A stretch of 64,000 nt of DNA from JAJDOD01 sp039024895 (GCA_039024895.1 JBCCPJ010000001.1:186001-250000); one strand, 5' to 3'. Counted from the first letter of the stretch, positions 32,468 through 42,028 are shown. Notes: a model not told the origin generated them from the sequence alone. Translations and numbers: made by a program.

Positions 32468-33385
32468 TCAGGCAAAAATCATGGAGCTGAGCTTTCGGCG
32501 ACCATTTAGCGCAATGGGATCATTGGGCTTAAGCGCCTCAAAAATGGTGAAAAGCTGGGCCTTTGCGGCGCCATCGTTCCAGTCCGCGTCCAAACGGAAA
32601 AGCGTGAGCAGGCTATCAACCGCGCCTTCCACATCGCCGGAGGCGTGCTGCGCTTGGGCAAGATCGAAATGGGCCTGACGATCTGACGGATCGGCTTCCA
32701 CCTTTGCACGCAATTCTGCGACCGGTCCGGCATCGGCGGCCTGTTTAGCCAATGCCATCTGCGCGGCGGCGGCTTCAACTTCTGGCGACTGTGCAATCGC
32801 CTCAGGCGCATTTGCGATCAACTGCTCCGCCTGCTCCAATTGCTCCAGAGCCAAATAGCTGCGGACCAATCCACCATAGGCGGCGGCGTTGCTATCATCC
32901 TCTTGTAATACGGCGGCAAAAACCTGGGCGGCATCTGCGGCGGCGCCTTCGTCCAACATGGCTTCCGCACTTTCGATCGCGTCGCCCAAGCCGCCGCCAG
33001 CCTCGCCGCCGGATGCGGCAATGACACGGTCGATAAAGGCTTTGATTTCGGACCCCGGCAGCGCGCCTTGGAAACCGTCAACGGGCTGCCCCTGCCAGAA
33101 CGCATAGACCGTCGGGATGGACTGGATGCGAAGTTGAGCGGCGATGGCCTGGCTTTCGTCGACATTAATCTTGACGAGTTTGACCGCGCCGCGCGCATCT
33201 TTCACGGCCCCCTCAATGGCGGGCGTCAATTGGCGGCAAGGACCACACCAAGGCGCCCAAAAATCAACGATTACTGGCGTTTTCTGGCTCTCTTCAATGA
33301 CATCCGTCATGAAGGTCGCTTCGGTCCCGTCCTTGATCAGGTCTGTGGGTGCAGCGTCTGCCCCGGTTGGGTTGAGCTCAAGCAT
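32468..33385 (-). CDS. cnoX: CnoX/YbbN-type thioredoxin-TPR co-chaperone
   Basis: 305-aa protein with a thioredoxin domain (about 20-125; active site WCGPC at 47-51) joined to a helical TPR-like C-terminal half (about 130-300, with repeated LAL/AEQL/AAQMALA patterns). CnoX is a holdase that hands clients to GroEL. E. coli CnoX lacks the CxxC pair, but this one keeps CGPC, as other alphaproteobacterial members do, so it probably also has disulfide-reducing activity. It heads a likely operon with the Lon-domain and Trm112 genes. Confidence 0.92.
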   Translation of the reverse strand: MLELNPTGADAAPTDLIKDGTEATFMTDVIEESQKTPVIVDFWAPWCGPCRQLTPAIEGAVKDARGAVKLVKINVDESQAIAAQLRIQSIPTVYAFWQGQPVDGFQGALPGSEIKAFIDRVIAASGGEAGGGLGDAIESAEAMLDEGAAADAAQVFAAVLQEDDSNAAAYGGLVRSYLALEQLEQAEQLIANAPEAIAQSPEVEAAAAQMALAKQAADAGPVAELRAKVEADPSDRQAHFDLAQAQHASGDVEGAVDSLLTLFRLDADWNDGAAKAQLFTIFEALKPNDPIALNGRRKLSSMIFA

Positions 33386-33466
33386 AATGATCCCCAGAGA
33401 TAACGTTCTGCGCCTTATATGCGCACGAATCGCTAAGAACCAAGGGGCATTGGCGCCACGCCGACT

Positions 33467-34255
33467 TCAGAGATCGAAGGTTGCAAAGACAGGGGCATGA
33501 TCGGACGGCTTTTCCCAGCCCCTCGCCGCGCGCAAGATCCGCGATCCATGGGCGGCACTGGCGATATCCGGTGTGGCCCAAATATGATCGAGACGGCGGC
33601 CCTTATCCGCCGCATCCCAATCGCGCGCGCGGTAAGACCACCAGCTATACAGCAAGCCGTCCGGGATATCCTGCCGCGTGACATCGACCCACTGCCCCGC
33701 ATCCTGCACGGCACCGAGATGCTCCACCTCAATCGGCGTATGGCTGACGACCTTGAGAAGTTGCTTATGGCTCCAAACATCATCTTCACGCGGCGCAATG
33801 TTCAGATCGCCCACAAGAATTGACTTGGCCGGGCGATCAGCGTGGTAGGCGTCTCGCATCTCCACCAGGAAATCGAGTTTCTGGCCGAATTTTTCATTTT
33901 TCTCGCGGTCGGGCACATCGCCACCGGCGGGTATGTAAAAGTTGTGGATCGTTACGCCGTTTTCGAGTTTCCCCGCCACATGGCGCGCATGGCCAAGGCC
34001 AGCCCAATCGCGGTCGCCGGCATCCTCCATGGGCAGCTTCGACAGGATCGCAACGCCGTTATACCCCTTTTGACCCCGCGCGATCATGTGGTTGTAGCCA
34101 AGCGCCTGAAAGGCATCGAACGGGATTTTGTCGACTGGGGATTTGCACTCCTGCAAGCAGAGAACATCCGGCGCTTCAGCTTCCATCAGTTTGCACACGA
34201 GCGCCTCACGCAGGCGAACGGAGTTGATGTTCCAAGTGGCGACAGTGAAAGGCAT
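33467..34255 (-). CDS. xthA: Exodeoxyribonuclease III
   Basis: 262-aa AP endonuclease / 3'-5' exonuclease of base-excision repair. Conserved blocks include ATWNINSVR (6-14), CLQECKSP with the Mg-binding Glu, the YNGVAILS segment, VGDLNIAP (catalytic Asp and Asn), RLDHIWATP and the terminal PSDHAPVFATF with the catalytic Asp-His. Normal length. The ATG at 34255 follows the hydrolase gene's stop by 6 bases. Confidence 0.97.
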   Translation of the reverse strand: MPFTVATWNINSVRLREALVCKLMEAEAPDVLCLQECKSPVDKIPFDAFQALGYNHMIARGQKGYNGVAILSKLPMEDAGDRDWAGLGHARHVAGKLENGVTIHNFYIPAGGDVPDREKNEKFGQKLDFLVEMRDAYHADRPAKSILVGDLNIAPREDDVWSHKQLLKVVSHTPIEVEHLGAVQDAGQWVDVTRQDIPDGLLYSWWSYRARDWDAADKGRRLDHIWATPDIASAAHGSRILRAARGWEKPSDHAPVFATFDL

Positions 34256-34261
34256 GTCAGG

Positions 34262-35236
34262 TTAACCTTGATCGATCCGCGCCAGTGCCGTGACGAGGAG
34301 TTGGTGAAAAGCATCCGCGGCTTCGATCTGAGGGATATGCCCGACATTGTCCATCCAGTAGATCGGTGCATCACCCAGAGCTTCTTGAAGGGCGAGGGCA
34401 TCACTCGGAAGCACCACCGTATCTTCGCGGCCCCATATCATGGCGAGCGGCGCCTCCAGGTCAGTGTAAAGAGCAGGATCGCTGCTCCCCGCATTTACTG
34501 GGGCGATCAGTATGTCGGGCAGCCATTCGGCCCATAGTGCCGTGGTATCCTCGCGGCCGATCTGATGGTGCAAGAGATCGACGTCAGCCTGCGAGACACT
34601 GCCCTTTTGATGAACCAACGTCTCAAACAGGAACTTAGTCGCAAAAGGGTTTGTGAGAGTCGTGGCAACCGCGCCTTCCCGGATCAACGGATATTGCAGA
34701 TAGAACGGCAAGGTCGCATCGGTGCCGTCTTGGCCGAGCCTGAGATAGGCCGACACCAGAACAGCGCCCGAAAAGGTATCCTGCGCGATCAAGAGCGCTT
34801 CCGCCGCCGCGGCCGCACCTAGTGAATGTCCGACAAGGATAGGTGGCGTTTCAAAGGTCTCGGCCAAAGCCAACAGGCGGAGCGCCTGCGCCTGCAAACT
34901 GAAATCCGTGCCCGAGACGCGCTCGGACAATCCCATGGGCGGCAGATCGACGGCGACCGCCCGGTAACCCTGTGCGCTAAGGACCTCAAGTGTGTCTTGC
35001 CACAGCCCAGACCACCCCACAGCCCCGTGCACCAACAGAACTACCTGCCCATCTTCAGCACCGGCTTCGAGCACATGTAGGCCCCCATGGACGGTTTCAA
35101 CTATCCGGCTTCCGGGGAGGGCCAGATCATTAATGCTCTGGGTCTCGCGCTGCCCGGCCAGATACCAGAACAGAATTGGGCTGACGGCGGCCAGCACAAG
35201 AAGGAGCAGTACGAGGCGAAAAATGGCGCGTATCAT
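34262..35236 (-). CDS. Alpha/beta hydrolase
   Basis: 324-aa hydrolase with an N-terminal hydrophobic anchor or signal (MIRAIFRLVLLLLVLAAVSPILFWYLAG). The oxyanion segment is VLLVHGAVGWSG, the nucleophile elbow GHSLGAAAA, the acid region IWGREDTVVLP and the catalytic His in VGHIPQIEA. The fold is certain but the substrate is not. It probably acts at the inner membrane or periplasmic face. It is separated from xthA by only 6 bp. Confidence 0.88.
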   Translation of the reverse strand: MIRAIFRLVLLLLVLAAVSPILFWYLAGQRETQSINDLALPGSRIVETVHGGLHVLEAGAEDGQVVLLVHGAVGWSGLWQDTLEVLSAQGYRAVAVDLPPMGLSERVSGTDFSLQAQALRLLALAETFETPPILVGHSLGAAAAAEALLIAQDTFSGAVLVSAYLRLGQDGTDATLPFYLQYPLIREGAVATTLTNPFATKFLFETLVHQKGSVSQADVDLLHHQIGREDTTALWAEWLPDILIAPVNAGSSDPALYTDLEAPLAMIWGREDTVVLPSDALALQEALGDAPIYWMDNVGHIPQIEAADAFHQLLVTALARIDQG

Positions 35237-35285
35237 GAAACCATATCGAAGGTTTGTGCGACCTTATGCGCCAAGAGGTGACCCT

Positions 35286-36734
35286 TCAAGCGGTGTGATC
35301 AAAGCCAGCTACTGTTGCGCCAGCACCTTCGTCCAGGAGACGTTGAAAACCCTTTAGGACGGTCTCGCGAAACATCTCCGATTGCGGCAAATCGCTTCCG
35401 AAGACTTCCGCGACGTTCAAAAGGCCGGCAACCTTACCGGCGCTGTCAGGCGCGCTGCAGGACGCTTCTTTGAGGCGTGCAGCCAGCGGGTCACGGACAT
35501 CAATTGTATGCCCGCCCTCATCGGTGCCGCCAACGTATCGCATCCAGGCCGCCACAACGAGACATAGGCCTTCGGGGAGACCTCCCCTCGCGAGGTTTTC
35601 GCGGATCGGCGCGAGGATGCGCTGCGGTAGTTTCTGGCTCCCATCCATAGCGATTTGCCAAGTCCGGTGGCGGATGTTGGGGTTTCTGTAGCGGGTCAGC
35701 AATTGATCGGTATAGGCCGCCAAATCTTCGCCTTCGGGCAGCGGTACCGTCGGCAGGATCTCGTACTGCCAAAGATGCTGGCAAAACTCGGCGAAACCCG
35801 GGGCAGCGATCGTCTCCGCAATCGTGTCATGTCCCGCGAGGAACCCCAAATAGGCGAGCGCGGAATGCGTGCCATTTAGGCAGCGAAGCTTCATGGTTTC
35901 ATGCGCTTCGACGTTTGAGACGAATTGCGCTCCCGCCTTTTCCCATGCTGGTCGGCCTGTGGGGAAGTCGTCCTCGATCACCCATTGGCGGAAAGGCTCA
36001 TGGAACACTGCCGCTAGGTCGCGGGTGCCGGTCCGGTTGCTCAGCGCCTCTCGGTCGGCGTCTGTCGTCGCAGGGGTAATGCGGTCCACCATCGTGGATG
36101 GAAACGCGACATTTCCATCGATCCACGCAGCAAGCTCGGGGTCCAGGTGCCGGGCGAATTCCACCACGAGTTGCCGCGTGAGTTTCCCGTTCGCTGGCAG
36201 ATTATCGCAGGAAAGCACCGTGAAGGGTGGTGTGTTCGCCGCGCGCCGCAAGCCTAAAGCTGCAACAAGCAACCCCAAAACGGAAGACGGCGCCATTTGA
36301 CTATTCAAGTCAGCCGCGATGTCCGCATCACCGAAATCAAGTTGACCGCTTGCGGGATCGTGGCCATAGCCTTTTTCCGTCACCGTCAGCGACACGATGC
36401 GAATACGCGGATCAACCAGAACGTCCAAAACCGCTTGCGGGTCCTCCGGCGCGACCATGACATCTGTGACTGAGGTGATGAGAGACGGCGTGTCGCCCTC
36501 AAACCCGCGTTCGACAGCGGTGTAAACACCGCCCTGCGGCGCAAGCTGGGTCCGCGCCTTTTCACTTTTCAAACTGACCGCGACAATCCCCCAGTCCCCA
36601 CCGGCCTCAGCCATCGCATCATGGGTATAAATCGCGTTGAACGCCCGGAAAAACGCACCTGGTCCGAAATGTACGATCCCGGGTGCAGGTGGCTGGCCAA
36701 CCCGGATCAAGCGAGGTCGCAGATCAGAGGCCAT
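35286..36734 (-). CDS. uxuB: Mannitol dehydrogenase family oxidoreductase, probable fructuronate reductase
   Basis: 482-aa polyol-dehydrogenase-type enzyme (long-chain, zinc-independent). Family blocks are VHFGPGAFFRAFNAIYTHDAM, CDNLPANGK, MVDRITPAT, and the catalytic-type RCLNGTHSALAYLGFLAG. Fructuronate reductase interconverts D-fructuronate and D-mannonate. The pairing with UxaC (start overlapping the uxaC stop by 11 bases) points to UxuB rather than mannitol or arabinitol dehydrogenase. The ATG at 36734 is used. Confidence 0.85.
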   Translation of the reverse strand: MASDLRPRLIRVGQPPAPGIVHFGPGAFFRAFNAIYTHDAMAEAGGDWGIVAVSLKSEKARTQLAPQGGVYTAVERGFEGDTPSLITSVTDVMVAPEDPQAVLDVLVDPRIRIVSLTVTEKGYGHDPASGQLDFGDADIAADLNSQMAPSSVLGLLVAALGLRRAANTPPFTVLSCDNLPANGKLTRQLVVEFARHLDPELAAWIDGNVAFPSTMVDRITPATTDADREALSNRTGTRDLAAVFHEPFRQWVIEDDFPTGRPAWEKAGAQFVSNVEAHETMKLRCLNGTHSALAYLGFLAGHDTIAETIAAPGFAEFCQHLWQYEILPTVPLPEGEDLAAYTDQLLTRYRNPNIRHRTWQIAMDGSQKLPQRILAPIRENLARGGLPEGLCLVVAAWMRYVGGTDEGGHTIDVRDPLAARLKEASCSAPDSAGKVAGLLNVAEVFGSDLPQSEMFRETVLKGFQRLLDEGAGATVAGFDHTA

Positions 36735-38130
36735 AGGCTTCCTTTGCAAGGGTCACTGTCAAATCATACGCCAACTCGAAGGCCTCGGCTTCACGCAGCC
36801 GACCTGTTCCCACCAGCCCGGCAAGATAGGCGCAATCTGACCGCCGGGCCACGTCGTGGCGCGCCGGAATTGAACAGAACGCTCGGGTATCGTCGTTGAA
36901 ACCTGCGGTATTGTAGAAGCCGCATGTCTCTGTCGTTGCCTCGCGGAACCGCTTGATCCCCTCGAAGCTGTCAAAAAACCACCAGGGCGGGCCAAGTCTC
37001 AAAGCCGGGTAAGCCCCGGCCAAGGGTGCCAGTTCGCGGCCATATGTCGTCTCATCCAAGGTGAAGAGAATGATCGTCAAACCGGATTCCATGCCAACGG
37101 CATCCAGCAGCGGCTTCAAAGCTGCAACGTAGTCGGTCCGTCGGGGAATATCGAAACCCTTGTCGCGCCCAAATTGCGCAAGAACTGGTCCATGGTGGTT
37201 ACGATATGATCCGGCGTGAATTTGCATCGTTAAACCGTCTTCCAGGCTCATGCGCGCCATTTCCGTTAACATCTGACCCCGGAACGCCTCTGCTTCGGCG
37301 CGCGTGATCCCCCCTGACAGCACTTTGCGGTAGAGGCGTTCGGCCTCCGGTGCTGCAAGGTTTTCCGTACACGCGCTCGGGTGTCCATGGTCGGTCGCCG
37401 TCGCTCCCATCGACTTGAAAAACGACCGGCGTGCACGATGCGCATTGAGATAGCCGGACCACGTGTGGACGTCCTCACCCGTCAACTCACCCAGCATCTC
37501 TACATTTGCCGAGAAGCCCTCGAACTCCGGATCAACGACGGCGTCCGGACGATAGGTCGTGATAACACGCCCGCCCCACTCACTGTCGCGGATGGTGCGA
37601 TGCCAGCGGAGATCGTCCAAAGCACCGTCCGTGGTCGCCAGCACTTCAACATTGAAGCGTTCGAACAATGCGCGGGGCCGAAACTCGGGCCGCGAAAGAC
37701 AGGCATCGATGTGATCGTAGTAAGCTTCAGCGGTTTTGGCCGATAGCGGCTCCGTCAGGCCAAAGACATGTTCGAACGAGTGATCCAACCACATAGCAGA
37801 CGGTGTGCCACGAAACAGGTGGTAGCGTTCGGCAAATCGCCGCCAAATACGACGCGGGTCCGTTTCAACGGCCCCGCCATCGACGCGCGGCACGCCAAGA
37901 TCGGCAAGTGTGACGCCCCGGCTCACCAACATGCGAAACACGTAGTGATCCGGGATGACGAATAGGTCAGCGGGATTGGCAAACGCAATGTCTTCGGCAA
38001 ACCATCGCGGATCGCAATGCCCGTGTGGGCTGATGATCGGTGCGTCGACTATAGTCTCATAAAGTGCGCGGGCCATATCGCGCAGGCGCGGTTCAACCGG
38101 GAACAACCGATCCGGGTCCGTTAATGCCAT
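36724..38130 (-). CDS. uxaC: Glucuronate isomerase
   Basis: 468-aa uronate isomerase, converting D-glucuronate to D-fructuronate and D-galacturonate to D-tagaturonate. Recognisable blocks are the N-terminal DAPIISPHGHCDPRWFAED with the metal-binding HGHCD, IPDHYVFRMLVSRGV, QIHAGSYRNHH, and RRSDCAYLAGLVG near the end. Length matches the family. It starts the minus-strand uxaC-uxuB operon, divergent from kdgK. Confidence 0.96.
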   Translation of the reverse strand: MALTDPDRLFPVEPRLRDMARALYETIVDAPIISPHGHCDPRWFAEDIAFANPADLFVIPDHYVFRMLVSRGVTLADLGVPRVDGGAVETDPRRIWRRFAERYHLFRGTPSAMWLDHSFEHVFGLTEPLSAKTAEAYYDHIDACLSRPEFRPRALFERFNVEVLATTDGALDDLRWHRTIRDSEWGGRVITTYRPDAVVDPEFEGFSANVEMLGELTGEDVHTWSGYLNAHRARRSFFKSMGATATDHGHPSACTENLAAPEAERLYRKVLSGGITRAEAEAFRGQMLTEMARMSLEDGLTMQIHAGSYRNHHGPVLAQFGRDKGFDIPRRTDYVAALKPLLDAVGMESGLTIILFTLDETTYGRELAPLAGAYPALRLGPPWWFFDSFEGIKRFREATTETCGFYNTAGFNDDTRAFCSIPARHDVARRSDCAYLAGLVGTGRLREAEAFELAYDLTVTLAKEAYGL

Positions 38131-38250
38131 AGAGCGCCTCCCTCTTGCGCAGTGTTCTAGGCGCGCGGCGCGTCCCTGTCACGTCACCCGTTGAGGTTCC
38201 GGCACATCTTGGTCCATATGCGGGTGACATCCCAACAGAAAGACCATCCC
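38131..38250. promoter_or_regulatory. uxaC / kdgK divergent control region
   Basis: A 120-bp gap between the divergent uxaC and kdgK starts. An exact 8-bp inverted repeat, GTCACCCG (38183-38190) and CGGGTGAC (38221-38228), encloses a weak TTGAGG-N18-CATATG promoter-like pair (38191-38220). A sugar-acid regulator (GntR, LacI or IclR family) could bind here, but no regulator gene adjoins the operon in this window. Confidence 0.35.
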
Positions 38251-39135
38251 ATGCCGAAACTGCTGTCCATTGGCGAATGCATGATCGAACTGGCCCCGAC
38301 CACGGAAGACACCTTCAGCATGGGCTTCGCGGGCGATACCCTGAACACGGCATGGTATGCGCGACGGCTGGCAGGTGCCGAGCTTGTTGTCGGGTATTTA
38401 TCAGCCATCGGCGATGACGAACCCTCCGCAAGAATGCGCAGCTTCATGGAAGAGGCTGGCCTTGTGCCCCATCTGACGGTCCGCACCGGTACCTCCGTCG
38501 GGCTCTACCTGATTTCCCTCAAGGATGGTGAACGCAGCTTCTCCTACTGGCGCAGCGCCTCCGCCGCCCGAACCCTCGCCGACGATCTTGAAACTCTGCC
38601 ATGCGCGCCCGGGGACGTCGCTTTCTTCTCCGGGATCACGATGGCCATCCTGCCCGACGAGGGTCGTCGAAAGCTGCTGCACGCCTTAAGCGAGGCCCGC
38701 GCTTCCGGCGTAAAAATTGCCTTTGATCCAAACCTTCGACCCCGTCTTTGGCCCGACACCGAAACGATGTGCGCCTGGATCATGGAAGCCGCCAAAGTGG
38801 CCGACATTGCGCTTCCCTCCTTCGAGGATGAACAGGGGTTCTTCGGTGATGCCAATATCGGAGCGACGGCAGATCGCTATGCCGGAGCGGGGGCCACCAC
38901 GCTTGTGGTCAAGGACGGCCCGAACCCGGTGCTCCTGCGTGCGCAAGGCGAAGAGAACATGGTACAGCCTTCCCCGGTTTCCGAAGTCGTGGATACGACC
39001 GCCGCCGGTGACAGCTTCAATGCCGGATACCTTGTCGGCGTGATGGAAGGGTTGCCCGAAACAGCCGCCGTTCAACAAGGGTGCGATCTGTCTCGCAAGG
39101 TAATCGGCGCGCGCGGCGCGCTGGTGCCAGTCTGA
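38251..39135 (+). CDS. kdgK: 2-dehydro-3-deoxygluconokinase, PfkB family
   Basis: 294-aa sugar kinase that phosphorylates 2-keto-3-deoxygluconate on the route from hexuronates to the Entner-Doudoroff aldolase. The ribokinase signatures are visible: the N-terminal SIGECMIELAPT followed by MGFAGDTLNTAWYARRL, the KIAFDPNLRPRLW strand, and the C-terminal DTTAAGDSFNAGYL with the catalytic Asp. The GECMIE-type N-terminus and its neighbours support KdgK. The ATG at 38251 is taken; earlier in-frame starts are non-ATG. Confidence 0.92.
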   Translation: MPKLLSIGECMIELAPTTEDTFSMGFAGDTLNTAWYARRLAGAELVVGYLSAIGDDEPSARMRSFMEEAGLVPHLTVRTGTSVGLYLISLKDGERSFSYWRSASAARTLADDLETLPCAPGDVAFFSGITMAILPDEGRRKLLHALSEARASGVKIAFDPNLRPRLWPDTETMCAWIMEAAKVADIALPSFEDEQGFFGDANIGATADRYAGAGATTLVVKDGPNPVLLRAQGEENMVQPSPVSEVVDTTAAGDSFNAGYLVGVMEGLPETAAVQQGCDLSRKVIGARGALVPV

Positions 39136-39148
39136 CGCTGCCTCGCCC

Positions 39149-39931
39149 CTACTTTCCTTTCCAGACCGGATCGCGTTTCTTCGCAAAAGCGCGGGCACCC
39201 TCAAGCTGGTCTTCGGAGGTGTAAAGTGTCTCCACCGTGGCAAACTGGCTTTTGGTGATCTTGTTCATGGCGTCCTGGAACTTCATGTCTTCCGCCTCGC
39301 GCACGACCTCCTTGATCGCCGCCTGAACCAAAGGCGGTCCGTCAGACAGCATGTCGGCAAGCGCACGCGCCTCCGCCATGAGGTCAGAGGCCGGGTAGAT
39401 GTGGTTGACAAGTCCCCATCGCGCCGCTTCCTCTGCATCAATCCATCGGCCTGTGAGAAGCATCTCCATCGCGATATGGTAGGGGATGCGTTTTGGCAGC
39501 TTGATGGAGGCCGCATCGGCCACGGTGCCTGAACGAATTTCAGGAAGCGCAAAGGTTGCATGTTCAGCGGCAAGGATAATGTCTGCCGACAGCGCCAGTT
39601 CCAGCCCACCACCGCAGCAAATCCCGTTGACCGCTGCGATGACGGGTTTGTTGAGGCCGCGAAGTTCTTGCAGCCCCCCGAACCCGCCAACCCCGTAATC
39701 GCCATCGACGGCATCACCCTCCGCAGCGGCCTTCAGGTCCCAACCGGGACAGAAAAACTTCTCACCGGCAGCCGTCACAATGGCGACGCGCAACTCGGGA
39801 TCATCCCGAAAGCCGAGGAATATATCCCCCATGATCCGACTGGTCGCCAAGTCGATGGCATTTGCCTTGGGACGATCCAGCGTCACCTCCAGCACACGCC
39901 CGCGCGTTGTCGTTCGAACAGGGTCAGACAT
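39149..39931 (-). CDS. caiD: Carnitinyl-CoA dehydratase-type enoyl-CoA hydratase
   Basis: 260-aa crotonase-fold enzyme. From memory it follows E. coli CaiD closely: EVTLDRPKANAID, FRDDPELRVAIVTAAGEKFF, GWDLKAAAEG, GGFGGLQEL, LNKPVIAAVNG, and the C-terminal GARAFAKKRDPVWKG. CaiD hydrates crotonobetainyl-CoA to L-carnitinyl-CoA. The ATG at 39931 has AGGAGG 5 bases upstream and overlaps the stop of the ligase gene, so the two are coupled. A general enoyl-CoA hydratase is the fallback. Confidence 0.88.
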   Translation of the reverse strand: MSDPVRTTTRGRVLEVTLDRPKANAIDLATSRIMGDIFLGFRDDPELRVAIVTAAGEKFFCPGWDLKAAAEGDAVDGDYGVGGFGGLQELRGLNKPVIAAVNGICCGGGLELALSADIILAAEHATFALPEIRSGTVADAASIKLPKRIPYHIAMEMLLTGRWIDAEEAARWGLVNHIYPASDLMAEARALADMLSDGPPLVQAAIKEVVREAEDMKFQDAMNKITKSQFATVETLYTSEDQLEGARAFAKKRDPVWKGK

Positions 39932-41960
39932 CACCACCTCCTCGCCTAATCAGCGCATCCGCGACCCACGCCGCCTCTCGCGTGCACATCAACGGGTTGA
40001 TCTCCACCTCCGCTGGGTGGGCTGCGGCCACGTAGGCCTGAACCGCATCGATCGCGTCCACAAGAGCGCGGCGGTTTATCGGCGAAGAGCCTCGATAGCC
40101 CTCAAGACGCGGCTCGATCCTAAGGGTGCTCAACGTAGTTTCGATATCTTCCGTGCTGGCCGGAACCAGAAGTGAAGCACTGTCCGCCAATAATTCCGTT
40201 AATGTCCCACCGGCGGCAAGTGTGAGAACGTATCCATGGGCATCGTCACGGGTCACACCGATGAGCATTTCCACCAGCGACCCCTCGACCATGCGCTCGA
40301 CCAGAAAGCTCTCGGCGCCCATGGTTTCGGCGGCTGCTTGCACCGCCTTTGGCGTCTTCAAATTGAGCGCGACGCCACCCGCCTCCGTCTTATGCGCCAC
40401 GTTTTGTGCCTTGACCGCCACCGGGAAGCCAAGGGCGCCCGCCGCACGCGCAGCATCGACGGGATCACACGCAATTGCGCTTTCGGGCACCAAAAGCCCG
40501 TGTTCCGCAAGCGCTTGTTTTGCCTCATATTCTGACAAAACTGGTGCCGTACCTATGCCTGTCATAGGCAAAAGAAGCGGTGGCGCTTGGCGGTGGTGTG
40601 TGACTTTGGCCACCACCGCGATTGCCTCCAGTGCCTCCGGAAGCCCGCAGAGCGGGACAAGGCCGCGTTGCATGCAGCTATTCGCGACATCTTCCGGCAT
40701 GGTGTCCACAAGCGACGAAACGACCACAAACGGGCGTCCCACCTGCCGCGCCGCTTTCTCCGCTGCGGTCAGGACCGGCATCCACGCACTCGGGTCGCAT
40801 CTGTCGGCTCGCGGAAAATCAAGAACGATCATGCCAAGCGCCGCCGTGCCAGAAACCGCGGCAGCGAAAACTTCCGCCATGGCGTCAACGTCGCCCCATA
40901 TTTCGGTGTGGTAATCAAGCGGATTGGCAAGCGCCACAGCTGGGCCCAGAACCTTTTCAAGGCATTGTTTTTGATACTCGGTCAAAGCGGGAAAAGTAAT
41001 GTCCTTGGTTATCGCCGTATCGGCCACCAAGCTCGCTTCGCCCCCTGAACACGAAAAGGAGATCACGTGGTTCGATGCAAGCGGCCCCGTGATATGCAAG
41101 AGCTTAAGCACCTCCAGAAAACTCGATAACGTATCGACCTGCGCTATCCCTAGCCGGTCCAATAGAGCACGCGCACCGGCTTCTGTGCCTGCCAAAGACG
41201 CCGTATGGCTGAGAAGGGCTGACCGCGCTTCGTCCGAGCGCCCAATCCGAAGGGCCACGATGGGTTTGTCCCGCGTCCTTGCCTCATTGGCCAAAGCTTC
41301 AAAGGCTCGGAGATCACCGATCCCTTCGATATGAAGGCCCAGAGAAGTGACGCGTTCGTCTTCTAGGAGCGCGCGCCCCACATCGGCCCAACTGAGTTGC
41401 GCCTGATTCCCAACGGTCATCACATAGGCCAGCGGCAATCCGCGCCGCTGCATGGTTAGGTTGATCGCAACGTTCGACGATTGGGTGACAATGGCGACAC
41501 CGCGCGCAACCGGGCGCCCCCCGTGTTGGTCTGGCCAGATGGCAACGTTATCGAGGTAGTTCAGAAGCCCGTAGCAGTTTGGTCCAATGATCGGCATTTC
41601 ACCCGCCGCTGAAATCAGCGCCGCTTGCAGGTCCGCCCCGTCATCGAGGCCGCGCACCGCTTCTTGAAACCCGGAGGCGAAGCAAATCGCGCCCCCTGCA
41701 CCGACTTTTGACAAATCGTCCACAACATCAATCGTTGCCCGTCGGTTCACGCCGATGAACGTGGCGTCTGGCGGGCCGGGCAGGGCTGAAATCGACTTGA
41801 ATGCCCGCCTGTCGGCCACAGTCGAACGCTTCGGGTGTACCGGCCAGATATCACCCTCGAACCCAATTTTTTGGGATTGCGTGATGATATTCTCGCACCA
41901 GACACCACCGCCAACGACGGCGAGGGAGCGCGGGCGCAAGAGACGGGAAAGATCGCGCAT
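39924..41960 (-). CDS. ADP-forming acyl-CoA ligase (acetate-CoA ligase family)
   Basis: 678-aa fused alpha-beta NDP-forming CoA ligase. The order is a CoA-binding domain (about 5-130, with SLAVVGGG), a succinyl-CoA-ligase-like domain with IIGPNCYGLLNY and IVTQSSNVAINL, the phosphohistidine region including LLSHTASLAGTE, and a C-terminal ATP-grasp domain (about 465-678, with GTAPVLSEYEAKQALAEHG, FPVAVKAQNVAHKTEAGG and VEINPLM). The chemistry is acid + CoA + ATP to acyl-CoA + ADP + Pi. Next to CaiD and an acyl-CoA dehydrogenase, carnitine, crotonobetaine or gamma-butyrobetaine are plausible acids, but others are possible. The start could be GTG 41963. Confidence 0.88.
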   Translation of the reverse strand: MRDLSRLLRPRSLAVVGGGVWCENIITQSQKIGFEGDIWPVHPKRSTVADRRAFKSISALPGPPDATFIGVNRRATIDVVDDLSKVGAGGAICFASGFQEAVRGLDDGADLQAALISAAGEMPIIGPNCYGLLNYLDNVAIWPDQHGGRPVARGVAIVTQSSNVAINLTMQRRGLPLAYVMTVGNQAQLSWADVGRALLEDERVTSLGLHIEGIGDLRAFEALANEARTRDKPIVALRIGRSDEARSALLSHTASLAGTEAGARALLDRLGIAQVDTLSSFLEVLKLLHITGPLASNHVISFSCSGGEASLVADTAITKDITFPALTEYQKQCLEKVLGPAVALANPLDYHTEIWGDVDAMAEVFAAAVSGTAALGMIVLDFPRADRCDPSAWMPVLTAAEKAARQVGRPFVVVSSLVDTMPEDVANSCMQRGLVPLCGLPEALEAIAVVAKVTHHRQAPPLLLPMTGIGTAPVLSEYEAKQALAEHGLLVPESAIACDPVDAARAAGALGFPVAVKAQNVAHKTEAGGVALNLKTPKAVQAAAETMGAESFLVERMVEGSLVEMLIGVTRDDAHGYVLTLAAGGTLTELLADSASLLVPASTEDIETTLSTLRIEPRLEGYRGSSPINRRALVDAIDAVQAYVAAAHPAEVEINPLMCTREAAWVADALIRRGGGDV

Positions 41961-42004
41961 CACCCGAACCTCAGGCGCTTATGGCCCCTGCGGAACGCTC
42001 CGCG

Positions 42005-42028
42005 GGAGGTATTTTTGCCCGGATGAAG
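42005..42028 (+). repeat. Dispersed 24-bp element, copy 2
   Basis: GGAGGTATTTTTGCCC then GGATGAAG, matching 20 of 24 bases of the minus-strand copy at 17117-17140. It is preceded by the hairpin GCGGA-ACGC-TCCGC (41990-42003). No plus-strand gene ends here, so it is not an ordinary terminator of an annotated gene. Confidence 0.6.
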
